Source: Aquimarina agarilytica ZC1 | GTDB lineage: Bacteria > Bacteroidota > Bacteroidia > Flavobacteriales > Flavobacteriaceae | Direction: 5' to 3' | Length of the DNA stretch: 46,597 nt | NCBI RefSeq assembly: GCF_000255455.1 | Contig: NZ_JH621271.1 | Span: forward strand, 9,274-55,870 | Part shown: positions 18,212 through 26,562 of the stretch, in pieces | Layout of the letters: every line of letters starts with the position of its first letter | Position numbering within the stretch: the stretch's first letter is position 1 | Made by a program: the position numbers and the translations under genes | Notes under the pieces: generated by a model | Told to the model about the DNA's origin: nothing | The model's input: only the letters and a program-made list of their open reading frames with translations | Database searches by the model: none

Positions 18212-19285
18212 ATGCAAGCCATAAAATCAAAAGATTCCATTGTTTATTTTAATACCGAAGCTTACAAGCAGTTAAATGACTATTTAGCTAAATCAAATCA
18301 TAGTAGTGTATTTGTTTTAGTGGATAGTAATACTCATGAAAATTGTTTATCCAAATTAATGGGTAATTTGGAAGTTGAAATTCCCATGGAAATTATTGAA
18401 ATTGAAGCGGGTGAAATTAACAAAAACATTGAAACATGTAGTGGTGTTTGGAATGTACTTTCGGAACTTGGTGCCGATCGAAAAAGTTTGCTAATTAACC
18501 TTGGAGGAGGTGTAGTTACCGATCTTGGTGGATTTGTTGCCTGTACTTTTAAAAGAGGCATTTCATATATAAACATCCCCACTACCCTATTGGCTATGGT
18601 TGATGCCTCAGTCGGAGGTAAAACCGGAGTAGATTTAGGTAATTTAAAAAATATGGTAGGTGTTATAAGTGAATCTGAAATGGTTTTGGTAGATACCTCA
18701 TACCTTGAAACTTTACCCGGAACTGAATTAAGAAGTGGTTTTGCTGAAATGCTTAAACATGGATTAATTAAAGACGCTAATTATTGGGAACGTCTTTCAA
18801 AAATTACAGAACTTACTACAAATGATTTAGATACATTAATCCATGAATCTGTGGTGATTAAAAATGATATCGTTTTGGTTGATCCTACCGAACAAAATAT
18901 TCGAAAATACCTCAACTTTGGACACACCTTAGGTCATGCTATAGAATCTTACTTTTTAACACACCCTAGCAAAACAACTCTTTTGCATGGTGAGGCTATT
19001 GCTATTGGTATGATTACAGAAGCTTTTTTAGCAAAAGAATTATTAGGCTTTACAGAAACAGCACTTACCGAAATTGGTAATGTATTTTTAAGTATTTACC
19101 CTAAAACAGTTATTGATAAGTCCGATTACCAAGCAATTATTGACCTATTAATATTTGATAAAAAAAATGTAGGCGGAAAAGTTTTATTTGTACTTTTAAA
19201 TAAAATAGGTGACGCTAAATTTAATTGCGAAGTATCCGAAGAATTATTAACCGCTTCACTAGATTATTACAATCAATTAAAATGA
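18212..19285 (+). CDS. aroB: 3-dehydroquinate synthase
   Basis: A 357-residue NAD- and divalent-metal-dependent enzyme for the second step of the shikimate pathway, converting DAHP to 3-dehydroquinate. The nucleotide-binding stretch is INLGGGVVTDLGGFVA. Then come IPTTLLAMVDASVGGKTGVD, the metal ligands in EMLKHGLI and NFGHTLGHAIE, and LHGEAIAIGM. All ligand positions (E, H, H) are present. It sits inside the ald operon; other aro genes are not next to it. Its TGA overlaps the ATG of the next gene. Confidence 0.97.
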   Translation: MQAIKSKDSIVYFNTEAYKQLNDYLAKSNHSSVFVLVDSNTHENCLSKLMGNLEVEIPMEIIEIEAGEINKNIETCSGVWNVLSELGADRKSLLINLGGGVVTDLGGFVACTFKRGISYINIPTTLLAMVDASVGGKTGVDLGNLKNMVGVISESEMVLVDTSYLETLPGTELRSGFAEMLKHGLIKDANYWERLSKITELTTNDLDTLIHESVVIKNDIVLVDPTEQNIRKYLNFGHTLGHAIESYFLTHPSKTTLLHGEAIAIGMITEAFLAKELLGFTETALTEIGNVFLSIYPKTVIDKSDYQAIIDLLIFDKKNVGGKVLFVLLNKIGDAKFNCEVSEELLTASLDYYNQLK

Positions 19286-20001
19286 AAAGAATTTTAAACC
19301 TTATATTAATTACAGCTGCTACAATTTTTATAATTATAGTAGCTGTTTTTTTTAGTGCATATATTAAATACAATACTCCTATACCTAAAAGCTCTAAAGG
19401 AATAAAAGCTGAAAATTTAGCTCAAAAAATAGCGAGTGCCTTAAACTATGAAGCCTATAAAAAAACCAATTTTATTAGTTGGAAGGCTAAAGGAACTAAA
19501 TACGTATGGGATAAACAACACCGAAGCGTTGATATCAGTTGGAAAAACAATCGATTGGTTTTTAATCAAGATTCTCCTAATAAAAGTATTATAAAAAGCC
19601 CTACAAATCTATCAAGTAAAGAAAAAAGAACGCTAATTGATAAAGCCGAAAAATTATTTAATAATGATTCTTTTTGGTTGGTGGCTCCTTTTAAATTATT
19701 TGATAAAAATGTTGAACGCATGTATGTCCCTCCCACCTCAACTGAAAATGCATCCTTAATCATTACCTACAAAAGTGGAGGTTCTACTCCTGGAGATACT
19801 TACCAATGGTTTGTTAATGATGATTTTATTCCAACAAAATATAAAATGTGGGTTTCCATTATCCCCATTAAAGGCTTGCCTGCCACTTGGGAAAATTGGA
19901 AAACATCAACTACAGGCATAAAATTAGCACATACTAAAAAAATCATAGATATGATTCCCTTTCCTATGACCGAAATCAAGACTTGGAATGTTTCTGAATA
20001 A
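19282..20001 (+). CDS. membrane-anchored hypothetical protein
   Basis: A 239-residue protein with one membrane segment at about residues 5-28 and an extracytoplasmic domain rich in W, K and N. I do not recognise a named family with confidence. The start at 19282 (MKRILNLIL) overlaps the aroB stop as ATGA; a longer frame from 19225 would lie inside aroB and is not needed. The gene overlaps the following GH113-like gene by 14 bases, so the two are coupled and may act together at the cell surface. Confidence 0.8.
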   Translation: MKRILNLILITAATIFIIIVAVFFSAYIKYNTPIPKSSKGIKAENLAQKIASALNYEAYKKTNFISWKAKGTKYVWDKQHRSVDISWKNNRLVFNQDSPNKSIIKSPTNLSSKEKRTLIDKAEKLFNNDSFWLVAPFKLFDKNVERMYVPPTSTENASLIITYKSGGSTPGDTYQWFVNDDFIPTKYKMWVSIIPIKGLPATWENWKTSTTGIKLAHTKKIIDMIPFPMTEIKTWNVSE

Positions 20002-21004
20002 TCTCAAATTCACAGCGCTATTTTACTTTCTAATACTATTTGGTATTACAAACTACTCTTATGCGCAAGCATTATTCAAAAAAAACAATAATATTAACGG
20101 AGCAAATTTAGTTTCTCCTCCATCATTTGTTTCTCAAAAAACTGTAGCTAGCGTTAAACAAATTAATGCCAATTGGGTTTCAATAATTCCTTATGCTTTT
20201 ACTAATGGACACCAACCCGAAGTATATTTTAATACTAATTTTCAATGGTGGGGTGAAAAATTTGAAGGTACGCAACAATTAATTAAATACGCCAAAAATG
20301 AAAATTTAAAAGTTATGCTTAAGCCTCACATTTGGGTAAAAGGTGATGGCTGGGCTGGTGATTATAATTTAAAATCAACTGCTGAATGGCTTATTTTTGA
20401 AGAACAATACACAAACTATGCTTTGGCTTATGCTAAAATTGCGCAACAACACCATGTGGAATTATTTTGCATTGCCACCGAATTTAGACAAGTAATTAAA
20501 GAGCGCCCTCAATTTTGGTGTACTTTAATCCAAAAAATAAAAGAAATTTATAAGGGTAAACTCACTTATGCAGCCAATTGGGATAACTATCAAAATGTTA
20601 GTTTTTGGAATGAATTAGATTATATTGGAATTGATATTTATTTTCCTCTTTCCAAAGAGAAAACACCAACAGTTGATGAACTCAATAAATCATGGATTCC
20701 TATACGTAATGAATTAAAAGCACTTACTAACATCTATAAAAAACCTATTTTATTTACCGAATATGGATATAAGAGCGCTGATTACTCAACAGCAGGGCAT
20801 TGGAAAACTGATGGTTCTGAAGTTTATAATGCCATAGCTCAAAAAAACGCTTATCAATCTTTGTACTATAACTTTTGGAATAAAAAATGGATTGCTGGTG
20901 GTTTTTTATGGAAATGGCATTTAACCCCTACTCAGCACAAAAACACTCAATTTACACCTCAATTAAAACCTGTAAGTAGTGTTATAAAAAAATATTATAA
21001 GTAA
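19988..21004 (+). CDS. GH113-like TIM-barrel glycoside hydrolase
   Basis: A 338-residue secreted protein with signal peptide (cleavage near NYSYAQA). The catalytic barrel resembles GH113 enzymes (beta-1,4-mannanases and relatives, clan GH-A). The likely acid/base is E165 in FCIATEFRQ and the likely nucleophile is E258 in ILFTEYGYKS, as expected after beta-strands 4 and 7. ANWDNYQNVSFWNELDYIGIDIYF is typical of the group. Substrate is not proven; flavobacterial members of this branch are often simply called hydrolase TIM-barrel-like. It ends the ald-aroB operon. Confidence 0.82.
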   Translation: MFLNNLKFTALFYFLILFGITNYSYAQALFKKNNNINGANLVSPPSFVSQKTVASVKQINANWVSIIPYAFTNGHQPEVYFNTNFQWWGEKFEGTQQLIKYAKNENLKVMLKPHIWVKGDGWAGDYNLKSTAEWLIFEEQYTNYALAYAKIAQQHHVELFCIATEFRQVIKERPQFWCTLIQKIKEIYKGKLTYAANWDNYQNVSFWNELDYIGIDIYFPLSKEKTPTVDELNKSWIPIRNELKALTNIYKKPILFTEYGYKSADYSTAGHWKTDGSEVYNAIAQKNAYQSLYYNFWNKKWIAGGFLWKWHLTPTQHKNTQFTPQLKPVSSVIKKYYK

Positions 21005-21712
21005 CATTAATGCCATAAAAATATCAATTCCGAATATGAAATACATATATAAAATAATTCTATTAACTTATCCCCCAAATAAATAATAGCTGTAAAGCAC
21101 TTTTAGTATTTCTTCTAAATCCCTTCTAAAAATTACTCAAATTATTTTATTCCATCTCATATCGGAACTGACATTTGACTCATAAACAATTACATATTAA
21201 ATATTCTTCATCATAATATTGTAATCATTTTTAATACACAAAATCAAGATTTGTTTTTATAGTTGGTTAATTTTATTACTTCAAATATCTAATATCTTTT
21301 GAGTAAAACTGCACTCAAATGAGTGAATGCAACTTTTTTTTTAGTGAATAAATCAAATAAATACATAAAATATTTCAAACAATGAACCATTATGGACTGA
21401 AAGCACCATAGTTTTGGTTATCACTGAAAGTCACCATCTTTTTAAACATCCATTTTTGCTCTTAGCAATTAGCAATAGAAATTTGATAAATATATAAAAA
21501 GCCAAGAGCCAAAAACTAACTGCCAAGAGCTCTTTGTCCTATTTTTAGAAGCTAAAAGCACTAAAGTGCATAGTTTTTACTATTCCTGAGACCAATTTAA
21601 TTATCTCTTTAAAATAGATTTAAAATAAAAAGCAATCAATCATTTTTCATTAACTTTATAAACTAAAAAGTAACTAACACAATCTTTACACTAACCAAAA
21701 ACAATAATCATC
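21005..21712. other. 708-base AT-rich intergenic region without a called gene
   Basis: No convincing reading frame, tRNA or rRNA. Two things stand out. A hairpin CACTC (21312-21316)/GAGTG (21321-21325) is followed by a run of nine T at 21334-21342 and looks like a terminator far from any gene. A cluster of short degenerate repeats at 21458-21530 has GCTCTTAGC, then GCCAAGAGC twice (21501-21509, 21522-21530). A -7-like TAACTTTA at 21651-21658 may serve the 21713 gene. Confidence 0.45.
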
Positions 21713-22204
21713 ATGATTAACATTCAAATTGATACCAATAACCTAATAGCCGTTATGCAAAACTGTAATTTAGGCTGTGGTTCATTCGACAAACCAATTA
21801 AAGCTGATAGCTTTGCATCAACACCTTGTATCACAAAAATTCCAGAAAATGAAAAAACGATAAAATTTTCTGTTAGCAATAATGGTTCTGGACCAACACC
21901 AAAATTGGCTTGTATCCTTTTAGATAATGTAGGTAAAAATGATGTCACATTACCAGATACGGCATTTAACAAAATTTACGACGAAGTTTTTAACTGTTCG
22001 GCTTCCAACATTGAAGTAAGCAATAGGCAATTATGTATTACGGCTATTAATGATACAAATTGCGCTATTCATATCAACACAGAAACACAAGGAGAATTAG
22101 TAAATTCCTTTTTTTCCTTTACCGTTATTTTTAACTTAGCCATAAATGGAATAACTTACTGTTTTAGTGTTGATCCCTACTTTAATCTAAAATCCAAAAG
22201 ATAA
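21713..22204 (+). CDS. cysteine-containing hypothetical protein next to a histidine kinase
   Basis: A 163-residue protein of unknown family, with no signal peptide or membrane segment. It contains eight cysteines spread along the chain, beginning with the NCNLGCGSFD stretch near residue 20. It looks beta-rich. The stop codon is 12 bases before the TTG start of the TPR/HisKA_2 kinase, so the two genes are very likely co-transcribed. A role as a ligand-binding, redox-sensing or secreted-cargo partner of the kinase is possible but not shown by the sequence. Confidence 0.75.
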   Translation: MINIQIDTNNLIAVMQNCNLGCGSFDKPIKADSFASTPCITKIPENEKTIKFSVSNNGSGPTPKLACILLDNVGKNDVTLPDTAFNKIYDEVFNCSASNIEVSNRQLCITAINDTNCAIHINTETQGELVNSFFSFTVIFNLAINGITYCFSVDPYFNLKSKR

Positions 22205-22216
22205 TATTGATAATCT

Positions 22217-23998
22217 TTGAAAAAAAATAGTACATACACCTTTTTATTACTATTCAGCTTTTTTCTTTTGTCTGCGCAACAGAAAAAAGCTGATAGTTTA
22301 CTAACTATTTTAAAATCAAACAACTTATCCAAACAAGAACGAGCTTCAATTTTATTAGATATTGTTACATATCATCCTAATATTCAAATTGCGCTTAACT
22401 CAGCAAAAAAGTCATTGAAACTAGCTGAAGAAATAAAATCCCCTAATTTACAAGCTAGATCATTAATAGAAATTAGTATACTTCAAAGACAATTAGGCTT
22501 TAATAATTTATCTATTAGTGCCTCTTTAAAAGCTTTAAAAATATTCAAAAAACTAAAAATAAGAGATGAGCAAGCTACATGTTATAGTCATATAGCTACA
22601 AGTTATGCGTATGATAAAGATTATTTGGCAGCTATAGCCTATTTTAAAAAAGCTATAAAATACACTAATATTAAAAACGAAATTAGTAACGTCGTTTTAA
22701 CGCTCAATTTAGGAGAGGCCTACAGAGAACTTGGCCAATTAGATAGCGCCAAAATTTATATAGAAAAAAGCCTATTAAAAAACTCAACTGTTAATGTCCC
22801 CGATGGTTTTCAGGGTTATATATTAGGAAACTTAGGAATGGTTTATATCGCCGAAAACAAAATTATTGATGCTAAAAAAAACTTAAATGAAGCTATTGCT
22901 ATTTTATCAAAATTAAACGATCCCTATTCCACATCGACTTACATTGCTGCTTTAGGTCAAGCATACCTAAAAGAAAACAAAAAAGATATAGCCGAAAAAA
23001 AGTTAATCGAAGCTTATCAAATGGCTAAAAAGAATAGTTTAAAAGATGAAATTAGAAATTTTAGCAAAATGCTGGCTGAACTTTATGAAGAAACTGAACA
23101 ATTCCCTAAAGCCTTAAAATATCAAAAACTATTTCAAATTTATCAAGACAGTTTAGTAAATAAGGACAATATTAAAAAATTAGAACAACTTAAAGCGAGT
23201 TATGAAATTGATAAACGCGAAACAGAAATTAGTTTATTAAATACCATTAATAAAAGTCAGAAAAAATGGATGCTTTCTTTAATTTTTGGACTTTCTTTAC
23301 TCATCCTACTCTCCTATTTACTCTACAGAGGGAATCTAAAAGCAAAACGATCTAACAAATTACTAGCTCAACAAAAAGAAGTAATTAGCAAAAGAGAACA
23401 AGAAAAAGCATTATTACTCCGAGAGCTTAATCATCGGGTAAAAAACAATTTACAAATGATATCGAGCTTACTAAATTTACAAAGCAACAAATTATCGGGT
23501 CACCCTGCACAAGAAGCTATTATTACTGGTAGGCAACGTGTTGAGGCCTTATCATTGGTGCACCGAAAATTATATCAAGAAGGTGTGGATACACGTATTC
23601 ATGTAAAAGAATATATTTCGGAATTAATTTTAGGTCTTTTTCATGGGTTTGATGCTAATTTTGAACCCGAATTTGACATTGCTGATGTAAATGTCAATAT
23701 TGATGCTGCTATTCCCTTAGCGCTTATTGTAAATGAAATTGTTATTAATGCTTTAAAATATGCATACGCAGAAATTACAGCCCCCGCATTAAAAGTGCAC
23801 ATTCAGCCAGCTGGAGAAAAACGTCTTTCTATTCAAATTAGCGATAACGGCATTGGTTTTAAAGACAGTGATGCTTCCAAAAAAACAAACTCTTTAGGAT
23901 TAAAAATTATTAATTCACTAATACACCAATTGGATGGTAGTATTCAAAAAACCATTGACAATGGCACGCATTGGAAAATGGACGTTAAGGTAGGTTAA
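22217..23998 (+). CDS. TPR-containing HisKA_2 sensor histidine kinase
   Basis: A 593-residue membrane sensor kinase. A signal peptide or first membrane segment lies at residues 6-22, then about five TPR-like repeats to about residue 310 in the periplasm. One membrane segment follows at about 350-372, then a HisKA_2 phosphoacceptor helix with H406 in ELNHRVKNNLQ, and an HATPase domain with N506 in LIVNEIVINALKYAYA and D543 in ISDNGIGF. The start is TTG: an in-frame TAA lies two codons upstream and the signal sequence needs this position. Kinases of this type often pair with LytTR response regulators. None is adjacent, but one is encoded at 32216-32986. Confidence 0.9.
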   Translation: MKKNSTYTFLLLFSFFLLSAQQKKADSLLTILKSNNLSKQERASILLDIVTYHPNIQIALNSAKKSLKLAEEIKSPNLQARSLIEISILQRQLGFNNLSISASLKALKIFKKLKIRDEQATCYSHIATSYAYDKDYLAAIAYFKKAIKYTNIKNEISNVVLTLNLGEAYRELGQLDSAKIYIEKSLLKNSTVNVPDGFQGYILGNLGMVYIAENKIIDAKKNLNEAIAILSKLNDPYSTSTYIAALGQAYLKENKKDIAEKKLIEAYQMAKKNSLKDEIRNFSKMLAELYEETEQFPKALKYQKLFQIYQDSLVNKDNIKKLEQLKASYEIDKRETEISLLNTINKSQKKWMLSLIFGLSLLILLSYLLYRGNLKAKRSNKLLAQQKEVISKREQEKALLLRELNHRVKNNLQMISSLLNLQSNKLSGHPAQEAIITGRQRVEALSLVHRKLYQEGVDTRIHVKEYISELILGLFHGFDANFEPEFDIADVNVNIDAAIPLALIVNEIVINALKYAYAEITAPALKVHIQPAGEKRLSIQISDNGIGFKDSDASKKTNSLGLKIINSLIHQLDGSIQKTIDNGTHWKMDVKVG

Positions 23999-24066
23999 CT
24001 ACCACCCCTTCCTTCTTTTTTGGCGCATTCAGAGAATAGCCTGATTCTCAAAAATTATACATAAAA

Positions 24067-24100
24067 AATCCAAAATTTGATAAATTCAAGTTTTGGATTT
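24067..24100. terminator. bidirectional hairpin inside the IS left end
   Basis: AAATCCAAAA (24067-24076) pairs with TTTTGGATTT (24091-24100), with T-rich sequence on both strands. It can end the transposase transcript and also block read-through from the kinase gene. Confidence 0.65.
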
Positions 24101-24188
24101 TTGTTTTTTAGGTCATTTTAGTCTAAAAATATTGATTTCAATACCGACAGGGCGTAGTTATCCCAAGAGCTCTTATTTTTTTCTAAAT

Positions 24189-25544
24189 TTAGGCAGCCAG
24201 ATTAACTTGACTATTCTGGATTCTTCTACCTATTTCTAAAGCATTTGCTGTGTGTATTCCAAAAAATATCCAGAGTTTTTCTGTAGCTTTTGTTTTTGCC
24301 TTTATTTTTTTGAGATGGTAATATTCTTTTTCTTTTCCAAAGCTCCCTTCTAATCGAGTGGCTCTTTCTTTTGTTATTAAAGCTTTTAACTTCTTTTCGT
24401 CTTTGTGGTTTTTAGGAAGCTTGCCTTTTCGTTTAAAGTCTGTTTTGATATCATGTTTTGTAACAAAATTTCGGTTTTTATTTGTTGCATATATTGCATC
24501 TGCTCCTAATACTTTAAGTTTTGTTTTTGTGAGTGACTGTGCTTTATATACGGTGCTTTGTAAGCGCGTACCTTCATTAAAAGCATTAAAACTTAAATGC
24601 TCTATAAAATTGATACCATCAATTTGAAGTTTATTGACCTTAGCACCAAATTCAACGGGTTTTACTTCTTTTCCTCTTACAATTGGTCTGAGGTAATCTT
24701 TGGCAATACTAACAATTCTATTTTTAGGAGATATGCCTGTTTTAAAGTAAGCTTGTTGTTGCTCAAGTACTTTTTTGATCGTAGCTACTCTTCGATAATA
24801 AGCAACACTATAGGTTAGCTCATAATTTTTACGAAGTAGATTTTCAAAATCCAAAAGCTTATTTAGTAAATGTAATAAGCCCCTTGTTAGTGGTTGACGC
24901 TTCTTTTTGGTTTTACGGCGCATTTTACTAAATCCAATATAGCGCTTTTTCCATTTGATATATTTGGAACGTATCATTTTTACTCCTATAGCTTTGCAGT
25001 TTTCTTTGAGCTGGGTATACAACCAATCCACTGCTTCCCAGAGTAATTTTTGAGGGCTTGGGTAACGAACTTCACTCTCATAACAAGTCGCGTCTACTGT
25101 AACTTGATCTTTGTTATTTATATAGGGTTTCCAGTGAGCAAACAACTCTTTTTCTATCGAATCTATATCTAGTTTTCTTGCCAGTTCACAACGAATCTGA
25201 CTTACTATTTTAAAATTAGTCAACCGATTAAAACCTAAATGAATATCACAGAAAAATTGATAATCAATATTGCCATTGAGTTGTTCTATTAGTTTTTGAT
25301 CTGAACAACAAGCATAATGCTTTAGAAGCATTAAAGCTATTCTTCCCCTTGGACTAAATAACATTTTTGAACCTGAAGGTTTTTCTTTTATTTGTAAACT
25401 TTCTACAAGAGAATCCCAAGGAATAGATACATAGATTTTTCCCAAATCACTTTCTAAAAAGCGGGTATAAAAGGAAGATAAATTTTCTTGTGCAGATAAA
25501 AACGAAAATTCGTGCTGAAAGTCACTAATTCTTTGTATTTTCAT
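24189..25544 (-). CDS. transposase (IS1182/IS5-like, DDE type)
   Basis: A 451-residue DDE transposase, apparently full length. The N-terminal DUF772-type domain contains PRGRIALMLLKHYACCSDQKL. Probable catalytic residues are D151 in VTVDATCYE, D349 in LGADAIYA and E399 in TRLEGSFGKEKEYY. A basic middle part (KKRYIGFSKMRRKTKKKRQP) should bind DNA. The C-terminus KLWIFFGIHTANALEIGRR is typical of the family. There is no frameshift or stop, so the element may still be mobile. It is transcribed towards the kinase gene. Confidence 0.9.
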   Translation of the reverse strand: MKIQRISDFQHEFSFLSAQENLSSFYTRFLESDLGKIYVSIPWDSLVESLQIKEKPSGSKMLFSPRGRIALMLLKHYACCSDQKLIEQLNGNIDYQFFCDIHLGFNRLTNFKIVSQIRCELARKLDIDSIEKELFAHWKPYINNKDQVTVDATCYESEVRYPSPQKLLWEAVDWLYTQLKENCKAIGVKMIRSKYIKWKKRYIGFSKMRRKTKKKRQPLTRGLLHLLNKLLDFENLLRKNYELTYSVAYYRRVATIKKVLEQQQAYFKTGISPKNRIVSIAKDYLRPIVRGKEVKPVEFGAKVNKLQIDGINFIEHLSFNAFNEGTRLQSTVYKAQSLTKTKLKVLGADAIYATNKNRNFVTKHDIKTDFKRKGKLPKNHKDEKKLKALITKERATRLEGSFGKEKEYYHLKKIKAKTKATEKLWIFFGIHTANALEIGRRIQNSQVNLAA

Positions 25545-25556
25545 AATTAACGATAA

Positions 25557-25648
25557 GTAAAACCCCGTTTTTAGCTCATTATAGCTGTTTTCGGGGTTTT
25601 TATTTACATTAATTTACGACAAAACCCTCGTATTTACAAGGGTTTTGA
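25557..25648. terminator. paired hairpins in the IS right end
   Basis: Two stems: AAAACCCCG (25557-25565) with CGGGGTTTT (25592-25600), then AAAACCCT (25621-25628) with AGGGTTTT (25639-25646). They lie upstream of the transposase start and would shield it from transcription entering from the peptide-gene side. Confidence 0.6.
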
Positions 25649-25717
25649 GTATTCTGAATGCGCCTCAAACAATTTAAAAAATATCAAACTATCTAAGGTG
25701 TATAAATCACACAGTGA

Positions 25718-25855
25718 TTATTTTGGATGGATATCTAAATAAGGACCTCCTAGTATTGTTTTTAATTGATTTTGTGATAACTTTTCCGCTGTTTTAAATT
25801 GATTATTTTGTGATAATTTTTCCGTTGTTTCTAATTGATTTTGTGATAACTTCAT
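25718..25855 (-). CDS. double-glycine leader peptide precursor with triplicated leader
   Basis: A 45-residue precursor too short for normal gene calling. The chain is KLSQNQLETTE (residues 2-12), KLSQNNQFKTAE (13-24), KLSQNQLKTILGG (25-37) and PYLDIHPK (38-45). The third unit fits the leader consensus LSxxELxxIxGG of peptides cut and exported by C39-peptidase ABC transporters, and such an exporter starts 318 bases away, divergently. Cleavage after G37 would free an eight-residue peptide with no Cys, Ser or Thr. The first two units lack GG. The start ATG follows TATATAAAG. A short hairpin AATCAC/GTGATT directly follows the stop. Bacteriocin or pheromone are both possible; the function is inferred. 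Confidence 0.72.
   Translation of the reverse strand: MKLSQNQLETTEKLSQNNQFKTAEKLSQNQLKTILGGPYLDIHPK
25764..25855. repeat. tandem coding repeats of 33 and 36 bases
   Basis: Three imperfect copies of a unit beginning AATTGATTTTGTGATAA start at 25764, 25797 and 25833 on the plus strand. They encode the repeated leader of the GG-peptide gene. The middle copy has one extra codon (NN). Unit lengths are multiples of three, so the frame is kept. Confidence 0.8.
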
Positions 25856-26172
25856 CTTTATATAATTTTTATTAATTTGACATTTGTGAATCTATTAATA
25901 ATTTTCAGAAATACAAAATATTTAAAAACGTAATATCATATTCATTTAAATAAAATGGATATACTACTTTTATAAAATTGTTAGTATTTAAGTGTTAAAT
26001 GATTTAATAAGTTTATAATTTTAAATACCAAAACTCTCAAAAAATTAAAAAAGTTAACATATGAAAATTTTATGGTTAATAAACCACCACATAAAGATAA
26101 AAATATCCTTTCCATTTTGTAAATGACGAGTCAAAAGCCTTAGCAATTGATTGAAACAAAAAAATTATTTTA
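25856..26172. promoter_or_regulatory. divergent promoter region of the peptide-export cassette
   Basis: A very AT-rich 317-base region between the peptide gene (minus) and the exporter (plus). A -7-like TACTTTTA is at 25965-25972 but without a clear -33. A 21-codon frame at 26061-26126 starts well but has no leader motif and is not called. No terminator or long repeat seen. Confidence 0.4.
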
Positions 26173-26523
26173 TTGAAAAAGAAACCATTATTATTTCCAT
26201 TTATCAAACAAGCAGGTATGATGGAGTGCGGAACAACATGTCTCGCAATGATTTTTAAGTATTATGGATATACAAATATTAGAAATTTTTTAAGTGAAAA
26301 AGCTGAAGTAAACTTAGCAGGAACTGATTTATATACAATTAGTCAGTTAGCTGAAAGTTTTGGTTTTGAATCAGACGGATACAAAATAAAATATGATTTT
26401 TTTAAAGACGTAATTCTACCATGTATTGCTCATTACGACGGTAATCATTTTGTAGTTATCTATAAAATAAAAAATAATATAGTTTGGATAGCAGATCCTG
26501 CTGTAGGGAAATATAAACTTTAA
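26173..26523 (+). CDS. C39 peptidase domain of a bacteriocin-type ABC exporter (5' part of a split gene)
   Basis: A 116-residue papain-like C39 domain, the part that cuts double-glycine leaders. Q13, C19 in GMMECGTTCLAMI, H92 in GNHFVVIYKI and D108 in WIADPAVG are all present, so the peptidase itself looks intact. The start is TTG, since an in-frame TGA lies seven codons upstream and the FPFIKQ opening fixes the N-terminus. The frame ends at a TAA (26521-26523) directly before KEEFENKWNGIILMLKP in the same frame, which is the normal linker to the membrane domain. The gene is therefore one C39-ABC exporter interrupted by one stop codon; it could be a pseudogene, a sequencing error or a truly split pair. 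Confidence 0.8.
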   Translation: MKKKPLLFPFIKQAGMMECGTTCLAMIFKYYGYTNIRNFLSEKAEVNLAGTDLYTISQLAESFGFESDGYKIKYDFFKDVILPCIAHYDGNHFVVIYKIKNNIVWIADPAVGKYKL

Positions 26524-26562
26524 AAAGAAGAATTTGAAAATAAATGGAATGGTATTATTTTA

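Larger units (their letters stand above)
24022..25664 (-). mobile_element. complete insertion sequence, IS1182/IS5-like
   Basis: A 1643-base element with matching ends: GGCGCATTCAGA at 24022-24033 and its reverse complement at 25653-25664. It encodes one transposase (24189-25544). Just inside the left end is a small inverted repeat, GAGAAT/ATTCTC (24032-24037, 24044-24049). Hairpins with T-tails lie inside both ends (24067-24100; 25557-25600; 25619-25648). I find no direct target repeat: the left flank ends in CTTTTTT and the right flank starts TCAAACA. It separates the histidine kinase (23 bases to the left) from the peptide gene (54 bases to the right). Confidence 0.85.

Noticed and set aside
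19225..19281. Longer start for the membrane protein after aroB
   Set aside because: It would add a basic, arginine-rich stretch read from the aroB end in another frame; the ATGA overlap at 19282 is the natural start.
25764..25855. CRISPR-like or satellite interpretation of the tandem repeats
   Set aside because: Only three imperfect units in multiples of three bases without spacers; they read as protein repeats in one frame.
26061..26126. 21-codon reading frame (MKILWLINHHIKIKISFPFCK-like) upstream of the exporter
   Set aside because: It has an A-rich leader and an ATG but no GG motif or other peptide signature, and such short frames are common by chance in AT-rich DNA.
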